From Phenylobacterium sp. (GTDB lineage: Bacteria > Pseudomonadota > Alphaproteobacteria > Caulobacterales > Caulobacteraceae), in contig NZ_JAUYAW010000071.1 in NCBI RefSeq assembly GCF_030693405.1, positions 1 through 46,908 of the forward strand: a stretch of DNA of 46,908 nucleotides. Direction: 5' to 3'. Position numbers and translations under genes: made by a program. How positions within the stretch are numbered: position 1 is the first letter of the stretch; each line of letters starts with the position of its first letter. Under the pieces are notes generated by a model that saw only the letters and a list, made by a program, of their open reading frames with translations, was not told the origin of the DNA and did not search any database. Below are positions 32,438-41,389 of this stretch, in pieces.

Positions 32438-34033
32438 CTATTTCTTCGCCGGGAGATTGGGGTAGGCGATCCCAAGTTGTTCCAGATAGGTGTCGTACTT
32501 GCTGGGGTCGTAATAGAACGGCTCCATCTTGGGCCGCATCCGGGCCATAATGTCCTCGTTCAGATGAATGCCCGGCATGTCCGTGTCAGCGAGCACAGGA
32601 TCATATTTCTGATCTTTGAGCTGCACGTTCTGGAAGTAATCCTTGGCCTCGGCGACCAGGCTGGGCGTTGTCACCAGATCCAGAATGGTCATGGCGACGG
32701 CCTCGGCGCCCACCACCACGCCCTTGTGGGCGATCGGCGTGGCCATGGCGATGGCCGCGGTCACATGGTGACCGATGGTGTTGGGGATGTTTGAGGGATA
32801 GCGGATGGTGATGGTCGGCACCGTCCACATGATGTCGCCGATGTCGTCGGAGCCGCCGCCCATGGAGATCCCGCGGGAGTCCGGCGTCGACAGTTCGGCG
32901 ATCTCCGTGGCCAGGGGTTCGACCTTCAGATGGTTGGCTTCCTGGGTCGCGCGGGCGAAGGCTTGGTCGGCCTCGCTCCACTGCGGCATGCCCACCGCCC
33001 TGATGTTGGCATAGGCGGCTTCGGCCAGGGGCTTGTTGCCGTAGTTCGGCGCCGCATAGCCGAGAACCCGGCGTTCGACCCGAGTGTCTGTCGCCATGGC
33101 GGCGGCCTCGGAGATCCGGTTGCCGATCTCATAAAGGCCGCGGATGGTCTCGAAGTTCTGCTCCCGGAAATAGTACCAGACGCTGGCTTCACCGGGCACG
33201 ATGTTGGGCTGTCCGCCCCCATTGGTGATCACATAGTGCGATCGCTGTGTGACGGGCAGGTGCTCGCGCCGCATGTTCCAGGCGGTGTTCATCAGCTCGA
33301 CGCCGTCCAGGGCGCTGCGTCCGGCCCAGGGGGCGCCGGCCGCGTGGGAGGTCTTGCCGTGGAAGGTGTATTCCACCGAGACCATGCCGTTGTTGCCGGC
33401 CGGTCCCCAGCCGGTGGAGAAGTCGCGGCTCACATGGCTGAAGATGTTGACGTCGACGTCGTCGAACAGGCCCTCGCGCACATAGAAGGCCTTGGTCGCC
33501 AGCAGTTCCTCGGCCACCCCGGGCCAGATCATCAGGGTGCCCGGCAGGTTGTTGGCCTGCATGATGTCCTTGGCGGCCAGGGCGGCGACAACCATCATCG
33601 GCATGCCGGAATTGTGGCCTTCCCCATGCCCGGGGGCGCCTTGAACCTGGGGCTTCAGCTCAGGAGAGCCTGGGGTCTGCGACAGGGCCAGCAGGGCGTC
33701 AATATCGCTGCCCAGGCCGATCTTCGGGCCGCCGGAGCCCCAGGTGGCGGTCCAGGCCGTGGGGATGCCTGCGACGCCGCGCTCGATCTTGAAACCGTTT
33801 TCCTCAAGGATCTTGGTGACATATTCCGAGGTGCGGAACTCCTGGAAGCCAGGTTCGGCGAAGCTGTAGATGGAATCGACCATCTCCTGGGCGAGCTTGG
33901 CCCGGCTCTTCACGCCTTCCGAGGCCGCAGCCTTCATCTCCGGCGGCGCGGCCGCCTGCGCGATCGCGCCGGGCAGATAGAGCGCGGTGGCGAGCAGGAT
34001 CGCGGTAAAGGATCTGGTGCGGCTGGCAGCCAT
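32438..34033 (-). CDS. Exported M20-family amidohydrolase, AbgB-like
   Basis: The product is 531 residues from the ATG at 34033, with a Sec signal peptide (SFTAILLATALYLPGAIAQAAA). M20D motifs include KIGLGSDIDALLAL, the metal-binding GAPGHGEGHNSGMPM, WPGVAEELLATKAFYV with the catalytic Glu pair, and the dimerisation-domain TFHGKTSHAAGAPWAGRSAL; a late SMGGGSDDIGDIMW is typical of AbgB. AbgB with AbgA cleaves p-aminobenzoyl-glutamate. No AbgA-like gene is nearby, and this protein is exported, so it may cut N-acyl or aryl amino-acid conjugates in the periplasm. It is convergent with the Lrp-like gene. Confidence 0.88.
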   Translation of the reverse strand: MAASRTRSFTAILLATALYLPGAIAQAAAPPEMKAAASEGVKSRAKLAQEMVDSIYSFAEPGFQEFRTSEYVTKILEENGFKIERGVAGIPTAWTATWGSGGPKIGLGSDIDALLALSQTPGSPELKPQVQGAPGHGEGHNSGMPMMVVAALAAKDIMQANNLPGTLMIWPGVAEELLATKAFYVREGLFDDVDVNIFSHVSRDFSTGWGPAGNNGMVSVEYTFHGKTSHAAGAPWAGRSALDGVELMNTAWNMRREHLPVTQRSHYVITNGGGQPNIVPGEASVWYYFREQNFETIRGLYEIGNRISEAAAMATDTRVERRVLGYAAPNYGNKPLAEAAYANIRAVGMPQWSEADQAFARATQEANHLKVEPLATEIAELSTPDSRGISMGGGSDDIGDIMWTVPTITIRYPSNIPNTIGHHVTAAIAMATPIAHKGVVVGAEAVAMTILDLVTTPSLVAEAKDYFQNVQLKDQKYDPVLADTDMPGIHLNEDIMARMRPKMEPFYYDPSKYDTYLEQLGIAYPNLPAKK

Positions 34034-34501
34034 ATGGTCGTCCCCCAACTGTGTTCACGGCGGCCTGAACGCCAGGCGAAATCCCGGCGCCGCCTCTCAA
34101 GATCAACTGCCTGGTCCTCATGGCGGCTCGATCCTGCAAACCCCTGCGGCCAACGCGGCCTTCTGCGCAGGAAATTCAATCAAATCGACCAAAAATCTTC
34201 GAAAACCATCAGTAATAGCGAGCGCATCATACAAAACCGGCGCTGTAAACGCGTGGGTTGATGAGCCGGTGTCAAATCGCCTGACGTCCCCGGTGATGAT
34301 GATTTTTTATGCGAGCGCCAAGCCTCACCGCACAGATGATGGCAGTCCCTGGACGCCGCCCATGGGGCGCTTCCTCGGGGATCAGGGCCCAATCATGACC
34401 AAGATTTCATGGCGGAGCTTGCATCTGTCGGGGACGGCGCGCGCCTCTTATGGTGTGAACGGGTCAGAAGCGCCCGACCGCGCCTAGATAGGAAAACTCC
34501 C
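34034..34501. other. Gene-free region between the M20 hydrolase and DUF6249 genes
   Basis: About 470 bp with no convincing gene. A and T runs around 34175-34240 and 34300 (AAAAATCTTCG, GATTTTTTATG) suggest the divergent promoters. The open frames crossing it have no family resemblance. Confidence 0.45.
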
Positions 34502-34906
34502 ATGGACGTCGCCATCGCCGGCATTATTTCAAGCGTCTTCACAACCGCGATCGTGTTCAGCGCGATCGTCGCCATCGTCGTCGTGCCCCGCTATCTCAAG
34601 GCCAAGGAACGCGCCGCGCTCCACAAGACGATCCAGGCCGCCTATGAACAGGGCCAGCAGCTGCCGCCCGAACTGATCCAGGCCTTGACCCACGACGTGA
34701 AGATCAAGCCCAAGGCCTCGCCTGCGCGGGATCTGCGGACCGGGATCATCTGGGTCGGGGTCGCGGTGGGGCTGGCGGCCTTCGGCTACGCCCTCGGCTT
34801 TGAAGAGCCTGACGCCACCTACATCTTCCTGGGCATCGCCGCCTTCCCCGGCTTCATTGGCCTGGCCTTCATCCTGATGTCCTTCATCGGTCGGGATAAG
34901 GCCTGA
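34502..34906 (+). CDS. DUF6249-type small membrane protein
   Basis: This is a 134-residue protein with one N-terminal helix (VFTTAIVFSAIVAIVVVPRYL), a basic KERAALHKTIQAAYEQGQQLPPELIQAL segment, and two C-terminal helices (about 82-102 and 108-128). The layout and the YEQGQQLPPELIQ motif are typical of proteins encoded just upstream of ECF sigma genes in Caulobacterales. An AGGAAAA lies 7 nt before the ATG. The sigma gene follows 22 bp later, so they are probably co-transcribed. Function is unknown; a sensory or envelope role is inference. Confidence 0.7.
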   Translation: MDVAIAGIISSVFTTAIVFSAIVAIVVVPRYLKAKERAALHKTIQAAYEQGQQLPPELIQALTHDVKIKPKASPARDLRTGIIWVGVAVGLAAFGYALGFEEPDATYIFLGIAAFPGFIGLAFILMSFIGRDKA

Positions 34907-34928
34907 TCGCGCGCGGCGGGGAACAGCC

Positions 34929-35507
34929 ATGTCGCGGGCCGAACGACACCGACTTTCCAGTCTGCATGACGTCGAGCTGGCCAGCCTGGCCGCATCCGGC
35001 GACCGCCAGGCCTTTGGCGAACTCGTGCGCCGGCATGGTTCAGCGGTCCGGGCGCTGTTACGGCGGATGGGTATGAGCGCGGCCGAAGCCGACGATCTGG
35101 CCCAGGACGCCTTCATTTCGGCCTTTGAATCGATCGCCGAGTTTCGAGGCGAGGGGGCCTTCGGGGGCTGGGTCAAGAAGATCGCGGCCCGGGCCTGCAT
35201 GCGCCGGATTCAGAAGGATCGACAATTGCGGGCGCGCCTGGAGACTGCCGACCTGCAGGAGACCGTCGAGCCCTCAGACCCGGGCCGGCGCATGGACCTG
35301 GATGAGGCGCTAAAGGGCCTCGGTGACGCCGAACGACTCTGTGTCAGTCTCTGCTATGGAGCAGGGCTGTCCCACGCCGAGGCGGCGGAGGCCTTGAACC
35401 TGCCGCTTGGAACGGTCAAATCCCATGTCAAACGTGGTCTGGATAAGCTCAAGGCCCGACTGGCGCCTGAGGGCGAGGCGATGGAGGGACGGCGTGGCAA
35501 TGGCTGA
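34929..35507 (+). CDS. ECF-family RNA polymerase sigma factor
   Basis: The product is 192 residues. Region 2 runs from FGELVRRHGSAVRALLRRMG through ADDLAQDAFISAFESIAEF to WVKKIAARACMRRIQ. Region 4 is LGDAERLCVSLCYGAGLSHAEAAEALNLPLGTVKSHVKRGLDKLKARL, with the DNA-recognition helix in PLGTVKSHVKR. No extra C-terminal domain is present. It overlaps the following membrane protein gene by 14 nt. That gene, with a cytoplasmic N-terminus and two helices, is the likely anti-sigma factor. Confidence 0.93.
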   Translation: MSRAERHRLSSLHDVELASLAASGDRQAFGELVRRHGSAVRALLRRMGMSAAEADDLAQDAFISAFESIAEFRGEGAFGGWVKKIAARACMRRIQKDRQLRARLETADLQETVEPSDPGRRMDLDEALKGLGDAERLCVSLCYGAGLSHAEAAEALNLPLGTVKSHVKRGLDKLKARLAPEGEAMEGRRGNG

Positions 35508-35880
35508 GATGGAGGTTGAACGCACCATCGAGCGCCTGTTCGCCCGCGCCCCCGAATGCCCGGATGCTGACCTCTTCGCTGAACGGGTGCAGAAGCGGCT
35601 TGACCGTGGCTGGGCCGCCCGGCGGGTGCTGATCGGCGCGGCCGGCCTGGTGGGTGGCGTCATCGGCGCCAGTCAGCTGATCATGTCCAATCTGTTTTCA
35701 CGCGCCGAGGCGGCCTCAACCGAATCGGCCCGCGTGCTGACCAGCGGCGTCCGCCAGCTGGCGCCGCAGGCCGAATGGCTGTTGAACGGCCCGGCCGGGA
35801 TCGAGGCCATCTGGCTGGTGGCTGGCCTCGCCGTCGTCGCCATGGGGCTCGTCCTGACCCGTATCATCGAGGAGATCTGA
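35494..35880 (+). CDS. Putative anti-sigma-like membrane protein paired with the ECF sigma factor
   Basis: The product is 128 residues, with a cytoplasmic N-terminus ([32 protein letters not shown]), a helix at about 45-65 ([21 protein letters not shown]), a roughly 40-residue loop and a second helix near the C-terminus ([20 protein letters not shown]). No zinc anti-sigma H-x3-C-x2-C is present. The GTG at 35494 is preferred to the ATG at 35500 because GGAGGG lies 5 nt upstream. The overlap with the sigma gene implies translational coupling, as in sigma/anti-sigma pairs. The assignment is by position and topology only. Confidence 0.65.
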   Translation: MAMAEMEVERTIERLFARAPECPDADLFAERVQKRLDRGWAARRVLIGAAGLVGGVIGASQLIMSNLFSRAEAASTESARVLTSGVRQLAPQAEWLLNGPAGIEAIWLVAGLAVVAMGLVLTRIIEEI

Positions 35881-35882
35881 CC

Positions 35883-36710
35883 CTGTCCGCCCAACGCCAG
35901 GAGACGGTGCGACGCCTTGCGGCGCCCGACATCACCGGACGAAAGGGCAAGACGCCGATCGTCTGCCTGACCGCCTACACCGCCCCCATGGCGGAGTTGC
36001 TGGATGACGCCTGCGACCTGCTGCTGGTGGGAGACTCGGTCGGCATGGTGATCCACGGCCTGCCCAATACCGTCGGGGTCACCCTTGAGATGATGATCCT
36101 GCACGGCCAGGCGGTGATGCGCGGCTCGCGCAAGGCCATGGTGGTCGTCGACATGCCCTTCGGGTCCTATGAGGGCTCGGCTGAGCAGGCCTATGCCAAC
36201 GCCGCGCGCCTGATGAAAGAGACCGGCGCCCAGGCGGTGAAGGTGGAGTCTGGCCCCACGGTCGCTGAAACCATCGACTATCTGGTCAAGCGCGGCATTC
36301 CGGTCATGGGCCATGTTGGCCTCAGGCCGCAGGCTGTGCTGGTGGATGGCGGGTTCCGCGCCAAGGGCCGCGGCGAGGCCGAGCGGGCGAAGATTCTCGA
36401 TGAGGCGCGCGCCACCGCCGCGGCCGGCGCCTTCGCCCTGGTGGTCGAGGGGGTGGCCGAGGGGCTGGCCCGGGAGATCACCCAGGCGGTGGATGTGCCT
36501 ACCATCGGTATTGGCGCCTCGGCCGGGTGCGACGGGCAGATCCTGGTGACCGACGACATGCTCGGCCTCTTCGACTGGACGCCCAAGTTCGTCCGTCGTT
36601 ATGCCGACCTGCGAGGGGAAATCCTTGGCGCGGTGCAGACCTATGCCGAGGATGTCCAGGCGCGGCGGTTCCCGGGACCGGCGGAAATCTATTTTCCCAA
36701 GGCCGGTTAG
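35883..36710 (+). CDS. panB: 3-methyl-2-oxobutanoate hydroxymethyltransferase
   Basis: The 275-residue product has [13 protein letters not shown] (metal Asp), [11 protein letters not shown], the catalytic-region [10 protein letters not shown], and [22 protein letters not shown]. It adds a hydroxymethyl group to 2-oxoisovalerate in pantothenate/CoA synthesis. No ATG fits. The codon before [16 protein letters not shown], where relatives start with Met-Ser-Ala, is CTG at 35883, with an AGGAG 8 nt upstream and 2 nt after the preceding stop. A GTG at 35907 is the alternative but has poor spacing. A CTG start is unusual and could lower expression. Confidence 0.88.
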   Translation: MSAQRQETVRRLAAPDITGRKGKTPIVCLTAYTAPMAELLDDACDLLLVGDSVGMVIHGLPNTVGVTLEMMILHGQAVMRGSRKAMVVVDMPFGSYEGSAEQAYANAARLMKETGAQAVKVESGPTVAETIDYLVKRGIPVMGHVGLRPQAVLVDGGFRAKGRGEAERAKILDEARATAAAGAFALVVEGVAEGLAREITQAVDVPTIGIGASAGCDGQILVTDDMLGLFDWTPKFVRRYADLRGEILGAVQTYAEDVQARRFPGPAEIYFPKAG

Positions 36711-36823
36711 CAGCCGCATCGGGCCTTATGCGTCGCAGCGGCCGGGCGGCGTTGCGGCGCGACCGCTTGCACTATAGGTTCGCCGCCTCTGATTTCGTCG
36801 CCTGAGCGCGGGGTTTCCAATTC

Positions 36824-37579
36824 GTGACTGACGTTTTTGAAGAGGTCGAGGAGCAACTCCGCGCCGACCGCTACAAGACGCTCGCCCTGCGCGCCCTTCC
36901 GTGGGTGCTGGGTGGGCTTGCCCTGGTGCTGGTCATCGTCCTGGGGGTGTGGGGCTGGAACGCCCTTCAGACCCGGTCCATGGCCGAGGCCTCCGAGGCC
37001 TATGCCGAAGGCGTCGAAGCCTTTGGCGCCGGCGACATGAACAAGGCCGAGCAGCGCTTCGCCGAAGTGGCCGCCGAGGGGCCGGACGGTTACGCCGCCC
37101 TGGCCCTGATGCAGCAGGCGGGGCTGCGGGTGAATGACGGCGATATCGATGCGGCGGTAAAGCTGTTCGATGAGGCGGCCGACAAGGCCCCGGACCCGAT
37201 CCTGGCCGACGCCGCCCGCCTCAAATCCGCCTTCGCCCTGCTCGATACCGCTCCCCTGTCGGAGTTGAAGACCCGGCTGGAGCCGCTGACCGAGGACGGG
37301 CGTCCCTATCGCGCCCTGGCTCTCGAGGCCCTGGCCTTCGCCAAGCTCATGGGGGGCGAGATGGATGAGGCCCGTGCCGATTTCGGCGTTCTCGCCCTGA
37401 TGCCAGGGGTCTCGGAACTGGCCCGGCAGCGGGCCCAGGCCGCCCGGGCGATGATCGACTCCGGCACCGCCGGGGCGCTGCCTGAAGCGGTCAAGGCTTC
37501 GCGCGCGCTCCCTGAGCCCGCTTCCGACGATGCGGCCGCCGCCCAGGCGCCGCAGCAGCAAGGTTCTGCTCCGCAATGA
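36824..37579 (+). CDS. YfgM-like tetratricopeptide membrane protein
   Basis: The product is 251 residues. A cytoplasmic N-terminus (DVFEEVEEQLRADRYKTL) leads to one membrane helix (about 25-47) and a periplasmic TPR-like domain with AEASEAYAEGVEAFGAGDMNKAEQRF and repeated Ala-rich helix pairs. The tail is Ala/Gln-rich. YfgM-type proteins bind the SecYEG translocon and periplasmic chaperones and are encoded next to bamB, as here (4-nt ATGA overlap). It starts with GTG at 36824. Confidence 0.82.
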   Translation: MTDVFEEVEEQLRADRYKTLALRALPWVLGGLALVLVIVLGVWGWNALQTRSMAEASEAYAEGVEAFGAGDMNKAEQRFAEVAAEGPDGYAALALMQQAGLRVNDGDIDAAVKLFDEAADKAPDPILADAARLKSAFALLDTAPLSELKTRLEPLTEDGRPYRALALEALAFAKLMGGEMDEARADFGVLALMPGVSELARQRAQAARAMIDSGTAGALPEAVKASRALPEPASDDAAAAQAPQQQGSAPQ

Positions 37580-38961
37580 TCCTGTCCCGCCCTTCGATGG
37601 TCGCCGTCCTCTTGGCCAGCACCGTTGCGATCTCCGGCTGTTCGACCGTCAATCGCCTCAATCCCTTCGATCGGGATGATGGTCCTCAGGAGATCGCCAG
37701 CGAGGGCGAGCGCATCTCGGTCATCGCCTTCAACGACACGATCGAGCCGTCAGACACCCTGACGGGCGCCGACTTCTTCCTGCCGACGCCCTACGCCCGG
37801 TCGGACTGGCCGCTGCCGGGCGGCGTTCCTGAGCAGGCGTCCGAGCACATCGAGGCGCCGGTCGGATTCAATATCGCCTGGCGCCGGAACTTCGGCGAAG
37901 GCTCGGGCCGTGGCCATCATGTCACCGCCCCGCCGGTGGCCGCCGATGGTCGGCTCTATGTGATGGACGGCTCGGCCCAGGTCTCGGCCATCGATCTCAA
38001 GACCGGCCGGACAGTCTGGAGCGTCGATCTGAAGCCGTCACGCCGCGCTGAGCGGGAAGGCTTCGGCGGCGGTGTGGCCTATGCGGGCGGCAAGCTCTAT
38101 GTCACCTCCGGCTACCGCTTCGTGGCGCGCCTGGACGCCGCCACGGGCGCCTCGGAATGGCGTCGAGAGACCGAGCAGCCGATCCATGCCGCCCCCACTG
38201 TGACGGCCGGCCGCGTGATGGCGGTGGCGATCGACAACACCCTGCTGACCTTCGAGACCGCCACCGGCGCGCCGAGCTGGACCTATCAGGCCCTGAGCGA
38301 GCCCGCCCGGATCCTCGGCGCCTCGACCCCGGCGGTGTCGGGCGACACCGTGGTCGCCGCCTTCAGCTCCGGCGAACTGGTGGCCTTGCGCAGCGGTAAC
38401 GGCAATGACCTCTGGAACGAGGGCCTGTCGCGGGGCAGCCGCACCAACGCCCTGTCTGAGATCCGCGACATCGCGGGCCGCCCCGCGATCTATCGGGGCG
38501 ACGTTTACGCGGTCAGCCATGCGGGCGCCTTCGCCGCCATCGACCTGCGCACCGGCGCGCCGCGCTGGACCCTGCCTGTGACCTCCACCACCACGCCGTG
38601 GCCGGCTGGGGATGTGGTCTATGTGGTCTCCAAGGCCGGGGAGGTGATCTGCGTCTCCCGGGAGAGCGGCCAGGTCTACTGGATCCGCGACCTGAATGAA
38701 GGCGTGACGCCCAAGAAGGTCGGCGGTGTTCTGGGCATCGGCGGTCGTCCGGGCGCCAAGCCCCTGTGGACGGGTCCGCTGTTGGCCTCAAACAAGCTGA
38801 TCGTCGCCTCCTCGACCGGGGAGCTGGCCGTACTGGATCCCAAGACCGGCGCGGTGGACCGCAAGATGAACCTCGGCTCGAGCGTCCTCCTGGAGCCAAT
38901 CGCGGCCGACGGGATGGTCTATGTGGTGACCGACGACGCCCAGGTGATCGCCCTGCGTTAG
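37576..38961 (+). CDS. bamB: Outer membrane assembly lipoprotein BamB
   Basis: The 461-residue product has a lipoprotein signal with the lipobox ISGC at residues 19-22. It is followed by a beta-propeller of PQQ-like repeats, visible as recurrent blades such as VSAIDLKTGRTVWSVDL, ARLDAATGASEWRRE, LLTFETATGAPSW, AAIDLRTGAPRWTLP and ICVSRESGQVYWIRDL. BamB supports insertion of beta-barrel proteins with BamA. The order yfgM-bamB-der is conserved in many Proteobacteria. It is followed by two hairpins. Confidence 0.9.
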   Translation: MILSRPSMVAVLLASTVAISGCSTVNRLNPFDRDDGPQEIASEGERISVIAFNDTIEPSDTLTGADFFLPTPYARSDWPLPGGVPEQASEHIEAPVGFNIAWRRNFGEGSGRGHHVTAPPVAADGRLYVMDGSAQVSAIDLKTGRTVWSVDLKPSRRAEREGFGGGVAYAGGKLYVTSGYRFVARLDAATGASEWRRETEQPIHAAPTVTAGRVMAVAIDNTLLTFETATGAPSWTYQALSEPARILGASTPAVSGDTVVAAFSSGELVALRSGNGNDLWNEGLSRGSRTNALSEIRDIAGRPAIYRGDVYAVSHAGAFAAIDLRTGAPRWTLPVTSTTTPWPAGDVVYVVSKAGEVICVSRESGQVYWIRDLNEGVTPKKVGGVLGIGGRPGAKPLWTGPLLASNKLIVASSTGELAVLDPKTGAVDRKMNLGSSVLLEPIAADGMVYVVTDDAQVIALR

Positions 38962-38968
38962 AGGGAGG

Positions 38969-39033
38969 GAGCCGGCGCGCCGGCTCAACCCCGACGTTCC
39001 TGTGTCATTCAATCCGCGCCTGCGGCGCGGATT
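38969..39033 (+). terminator. Two hairpins after bamB
   Basis: An 18-bp perfect palindrome (38969-38986) starts 7 bp after the bamB stop. A second hairpin has 10-bp arms AATCCGCGCC and GGCGCGGATT around a 3-nt loop (39011-39033). No clear T-run follows, so termination strength is uncertain; they separate bamB from der. Confidence 0.5.
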
Positions 39034-39099
39034 AGCACTATTTGAGCGGAATCTGGTCTATGGAGACCAGCTTCTGTTCCAGCGCGCCAGGGGGCGCCT

Positions 39100-40671
39100 A
39101 TGCCGCTCAAAATCGCCATCGTCGGCCGTCCGAATGTGGGCAAGTCCACGCTCTTCAACCGGCTGGCCGGACGGAAGCTCGCCATCGTCGATGACCTGCC
39201 CGGCGTCACCCGGGACCGCAAGTTCGCGTCGGGCCGGCTGGGCGATGTCGACCTGGAGCTGATCGACACGGCCGGCTTCGAAGACGTCACCGACGAGAGC
39301 CTGGAGGCGCGGATGCGCCAGCAGACCGAACTCGCCGTCGAGGAAGCCGACCTGATCCTGTTCGTCATGGATTCCCGCGAAGGCGTCGCCCCGATGGACG
39401 AGGTGTTCGGCGAGCTGCTGCGCAAGTCGAGCAAGCCGGTGATCCTCCTGGCCAACAAGGCCGAGGGGCGGCAAGGCGACGACGGGACCCTGGACGCCTT
39501 CCGGCTGGGGTTCGGCGAGCCGATCCCCGTCTCAGCCGAGCATGGTGAGGGTATGGCTGATCTCTATGCAGAGGTCGTCCGCCTGTTCCCCGAAGCTGGC
39601 GAGGACGAGGACGATGGCGGCATCAAGCCGGTACAGCTGGCCATTGTCGGGCGTCCCAACGCCGGCAAGTCCACCCTGGTCAACCGCCTGATCGGCGAAG
39701 ACCGGCTGCTGACGGGCCCTGAGGCGGGCATCACCCGCGACTCGATCCCGGTCGACTGGACCTGGGATGATCGGGCCATACGCCTGGTGGACACCGCCGG
39801 CCTGCGTCGCAAGGCCAAGGTCCAGGAAAAGCTCGAGCGCCTCTCCACCCAGGACACCATCCGCGCCATCACCTTCGCCGAGGTGGTGCTGCTGGTCATG
39901 GACGCCACCCATCCCCTGGAGATCCAGGACCTGCAGATCGCCGATCTGGTCGAGCGGGAGGGCCGCGCCCTGGTCTTCGTCCTGGCCAAATGGGACCTGG
40001 TGGAAGATCCGCAGATCCGCCTTAAGGAGCTTGAGGAAGAGGTCTCGCGCAAGCTGCCGCAGGTGCGCGGCGCGCCCATGATCGCCCTGTCGGCGGAGAC
40101 GGGCCGCAATCTGGACCGGCTAATGCCGGCGGTCTTCAAGGCGCACGATGACTGGTCAACCAAGGTCAAGACCCGCGACCTGAACGACTGGCTGGCCATG
40201 GCCGTTCAGCGCCACCCGCCGCCGGCGGTGAATGGGCGCCGGGTCCGTCCCAAGTACATCACCCAGACCAAGGCGCGGCCGCCGACCTTCGTGCTGTTCG
40301 CCAGCCGGGCCAGCACCTTGCCCGACAGCTATCGCCGCTATCTGATCCACTCGATCCGCGAGAGCTTCGACCTGCCTGGCGTTCCGGTGCGGCTGACCGT
40401 GAAGTCCGGGGCCAACCCCTATGCCGAGGGTGAGTCCCGATCGCCGGGACCGTCCCGCACCGCGCCTCGCAAGGCCAAGGCCAAGACAGGCTCCTCCAAG
40501 CCCGGGGCCAAGAAGCCTCTGGGCGCCAAGACGGGCAAGCCGGTCAAGGCCGGCAAGCCCTCGCGGCCGAGCAAGTCTTCAGGGTTCGGCGGCGCCAAGG
40601 CCCGTCCCACCCGCGCCCGTCCGGTCAGTGGCCGGAAGACGCCTTCGAAGCCTTCCACGCGGAAAAGCTGA
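39100..40671 (+). CDS. der: GTPase Der (EngA), ribosome assembly
   Basis: The 523-residue product has two tandem GTPase domains (GRPNVGKSTLFN at about residue 8 and GRPNAGKSTLVN at about 184), each with switch and NKxD-type motifs (LLANKAEG, LAKWDLVED). A C-terminal KH-like domain ends near YAEGESRS. It then carries an 80-residue tail, rich in Lys, Ala, Pro and Ser, that most Der proteins lack or have shorter. Der helps mature the 50S subunit. The 3' end overlaps the opposite-strand SDR gene by 47 nt. Confidence 0.93.
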   Translation: MPLKIAIVGRPNVGKSTLFNRLAGRKLAIVDDLPGVTRDRKFASGRLGDVDLELIDTAGFEDVTDESLEARMRQQTELAVEEADLILFVMDSREGVAPMDEVFGELLRKSSKPVILLANKAEGRQGDDGTLDAFRLGFGEPIPVSAEHGEGMADLYAEVVRLFPEAGEDEDDGGIKPVQLAIVGRPNAGKSTLVNRLIGEDRLLTGPEAGITRDSIPVDWTWDDRAIRLVDTAGLRRKAKVQEKLERLSTQDTIRAITFAEVVLLVMDATHPLEIQDLQIADLVEREGRALVFVLAKWDLVEDPQIRLKELEEEVSRKLPQVRGAPMIALSAETGRNLDRLMPAVFKAHDDWSTKVKTRDLNDWLAMAVQRHPPPAVNGRRVRPKYITQTKARPPTFVLFASRASTLPDSYRRYLIHSIRESFDLPGVPVRLTVKSGANPYAEGESRSPGPSRTAPRKAKAKTGSSKPGAKKPLGAKTGKPVKAGKPSRPSKSSGFGGAKARPTRARPVSGRKTPSKPSTRKS

Positions 40672-41380
40672 TCGGCGCGTCGGGCTGACCCAGGTCGGCC
40701 TGGGCCAGATCTACGATCATCGGCCCGATCTCGGCTGGATCCGGCAGGCTGCCCGGATCCTCGCCCGGCATGGCTTCGGCGCGCATCTTGGTGCGCATGG
40801 CGCCTGGATCGATCAGGGCCGCCCGCACGCTCGTGTTCTCAAGCTCGTCCGCCCAGGTGCGCACCAGATGATCTGTGGCGGCCTTGGTGGCCCCGTAGGC
40901 GCCCCAGAAGGCCTTCGGCCGGGCCACGCGACCGCTGGTGAAGATGAGGGCCCGACCTGCCGGCGCGGCCTTGAGCAGCCGCTCGGTGCTGCGCAGCAGG
41001 CGGTAGGTCGCCGTGAGATTGATGGCGACGGTCTTGTCCCAGGCCGGCGGATCAATGTGAGAGATGGGGCTCAGGCCCCCCAGGACGGCTGCGGCGTGGA
41101 CCAGGATGTCCAACTTGCCGTGACGCTCGTGGATGGCGAGCCCCAGCTGGTCGATCCCGTCGCCCTGCGCCAGGTCCATGGGAACCAGGGTGGCGGCCTG
41201 GCCTGAAACCGCGCGGATCTTGTCGTCCAGAACCTCAAGGCCCCCTTGGGTGCGGGCCACGCCAATCACATGGGCCCCAGCCTGAGCCAGGGCGATGGCG
41301 CACTCCCGCCCGATGCCACGGCTGGCGCCGGTGACCAGGGCGACACGGCCGGCGAGGGGCAGGTTGGGGGTATCCGTCAT
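40625..41380 (-). CDS. Short-chain dehydrogenase/reductase
   Basis: The product is 251 residues. The cofactor motif is VTGASRGIGREC, with ILVHAAAVLGGL (NNAG-like), catalytic Ser in IFTSGRVARP, and Y-x-x-x-K in AYGATKAATDH. The C-terminal 15 residues are encoded antisense to the der tail. The gene follows the symporter-like gene by 9 bp and is probably the last of the radA-cvpA-purF-symporter-SDR unit. The substrate is unknown. Confidence 0.88.
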   Translation of the reverse strand: MTDTPNLPLAGRVALVTGASRGIGRECAIALAQAGAHVIGVARTQGGLEVLDDKIRAVSGQAATLVPMDLAQGDGIDQLGLAIHERHGKLDILVHAAAVLGGLSPISHIDPPAWDKTVAINLTATYRLLRSTERLLKAAPAGRALIFTSGRVARPKAFWGAYGATKAATDHLVRTWADELENTSVRAALIDPGAMRTKMRAEAMPGEDPGSLPDPAEIGPMIVDLAQADLGQPDAPISFSAWKASKASSGH

Positions 41381-41389
41381 GGGAACTGT

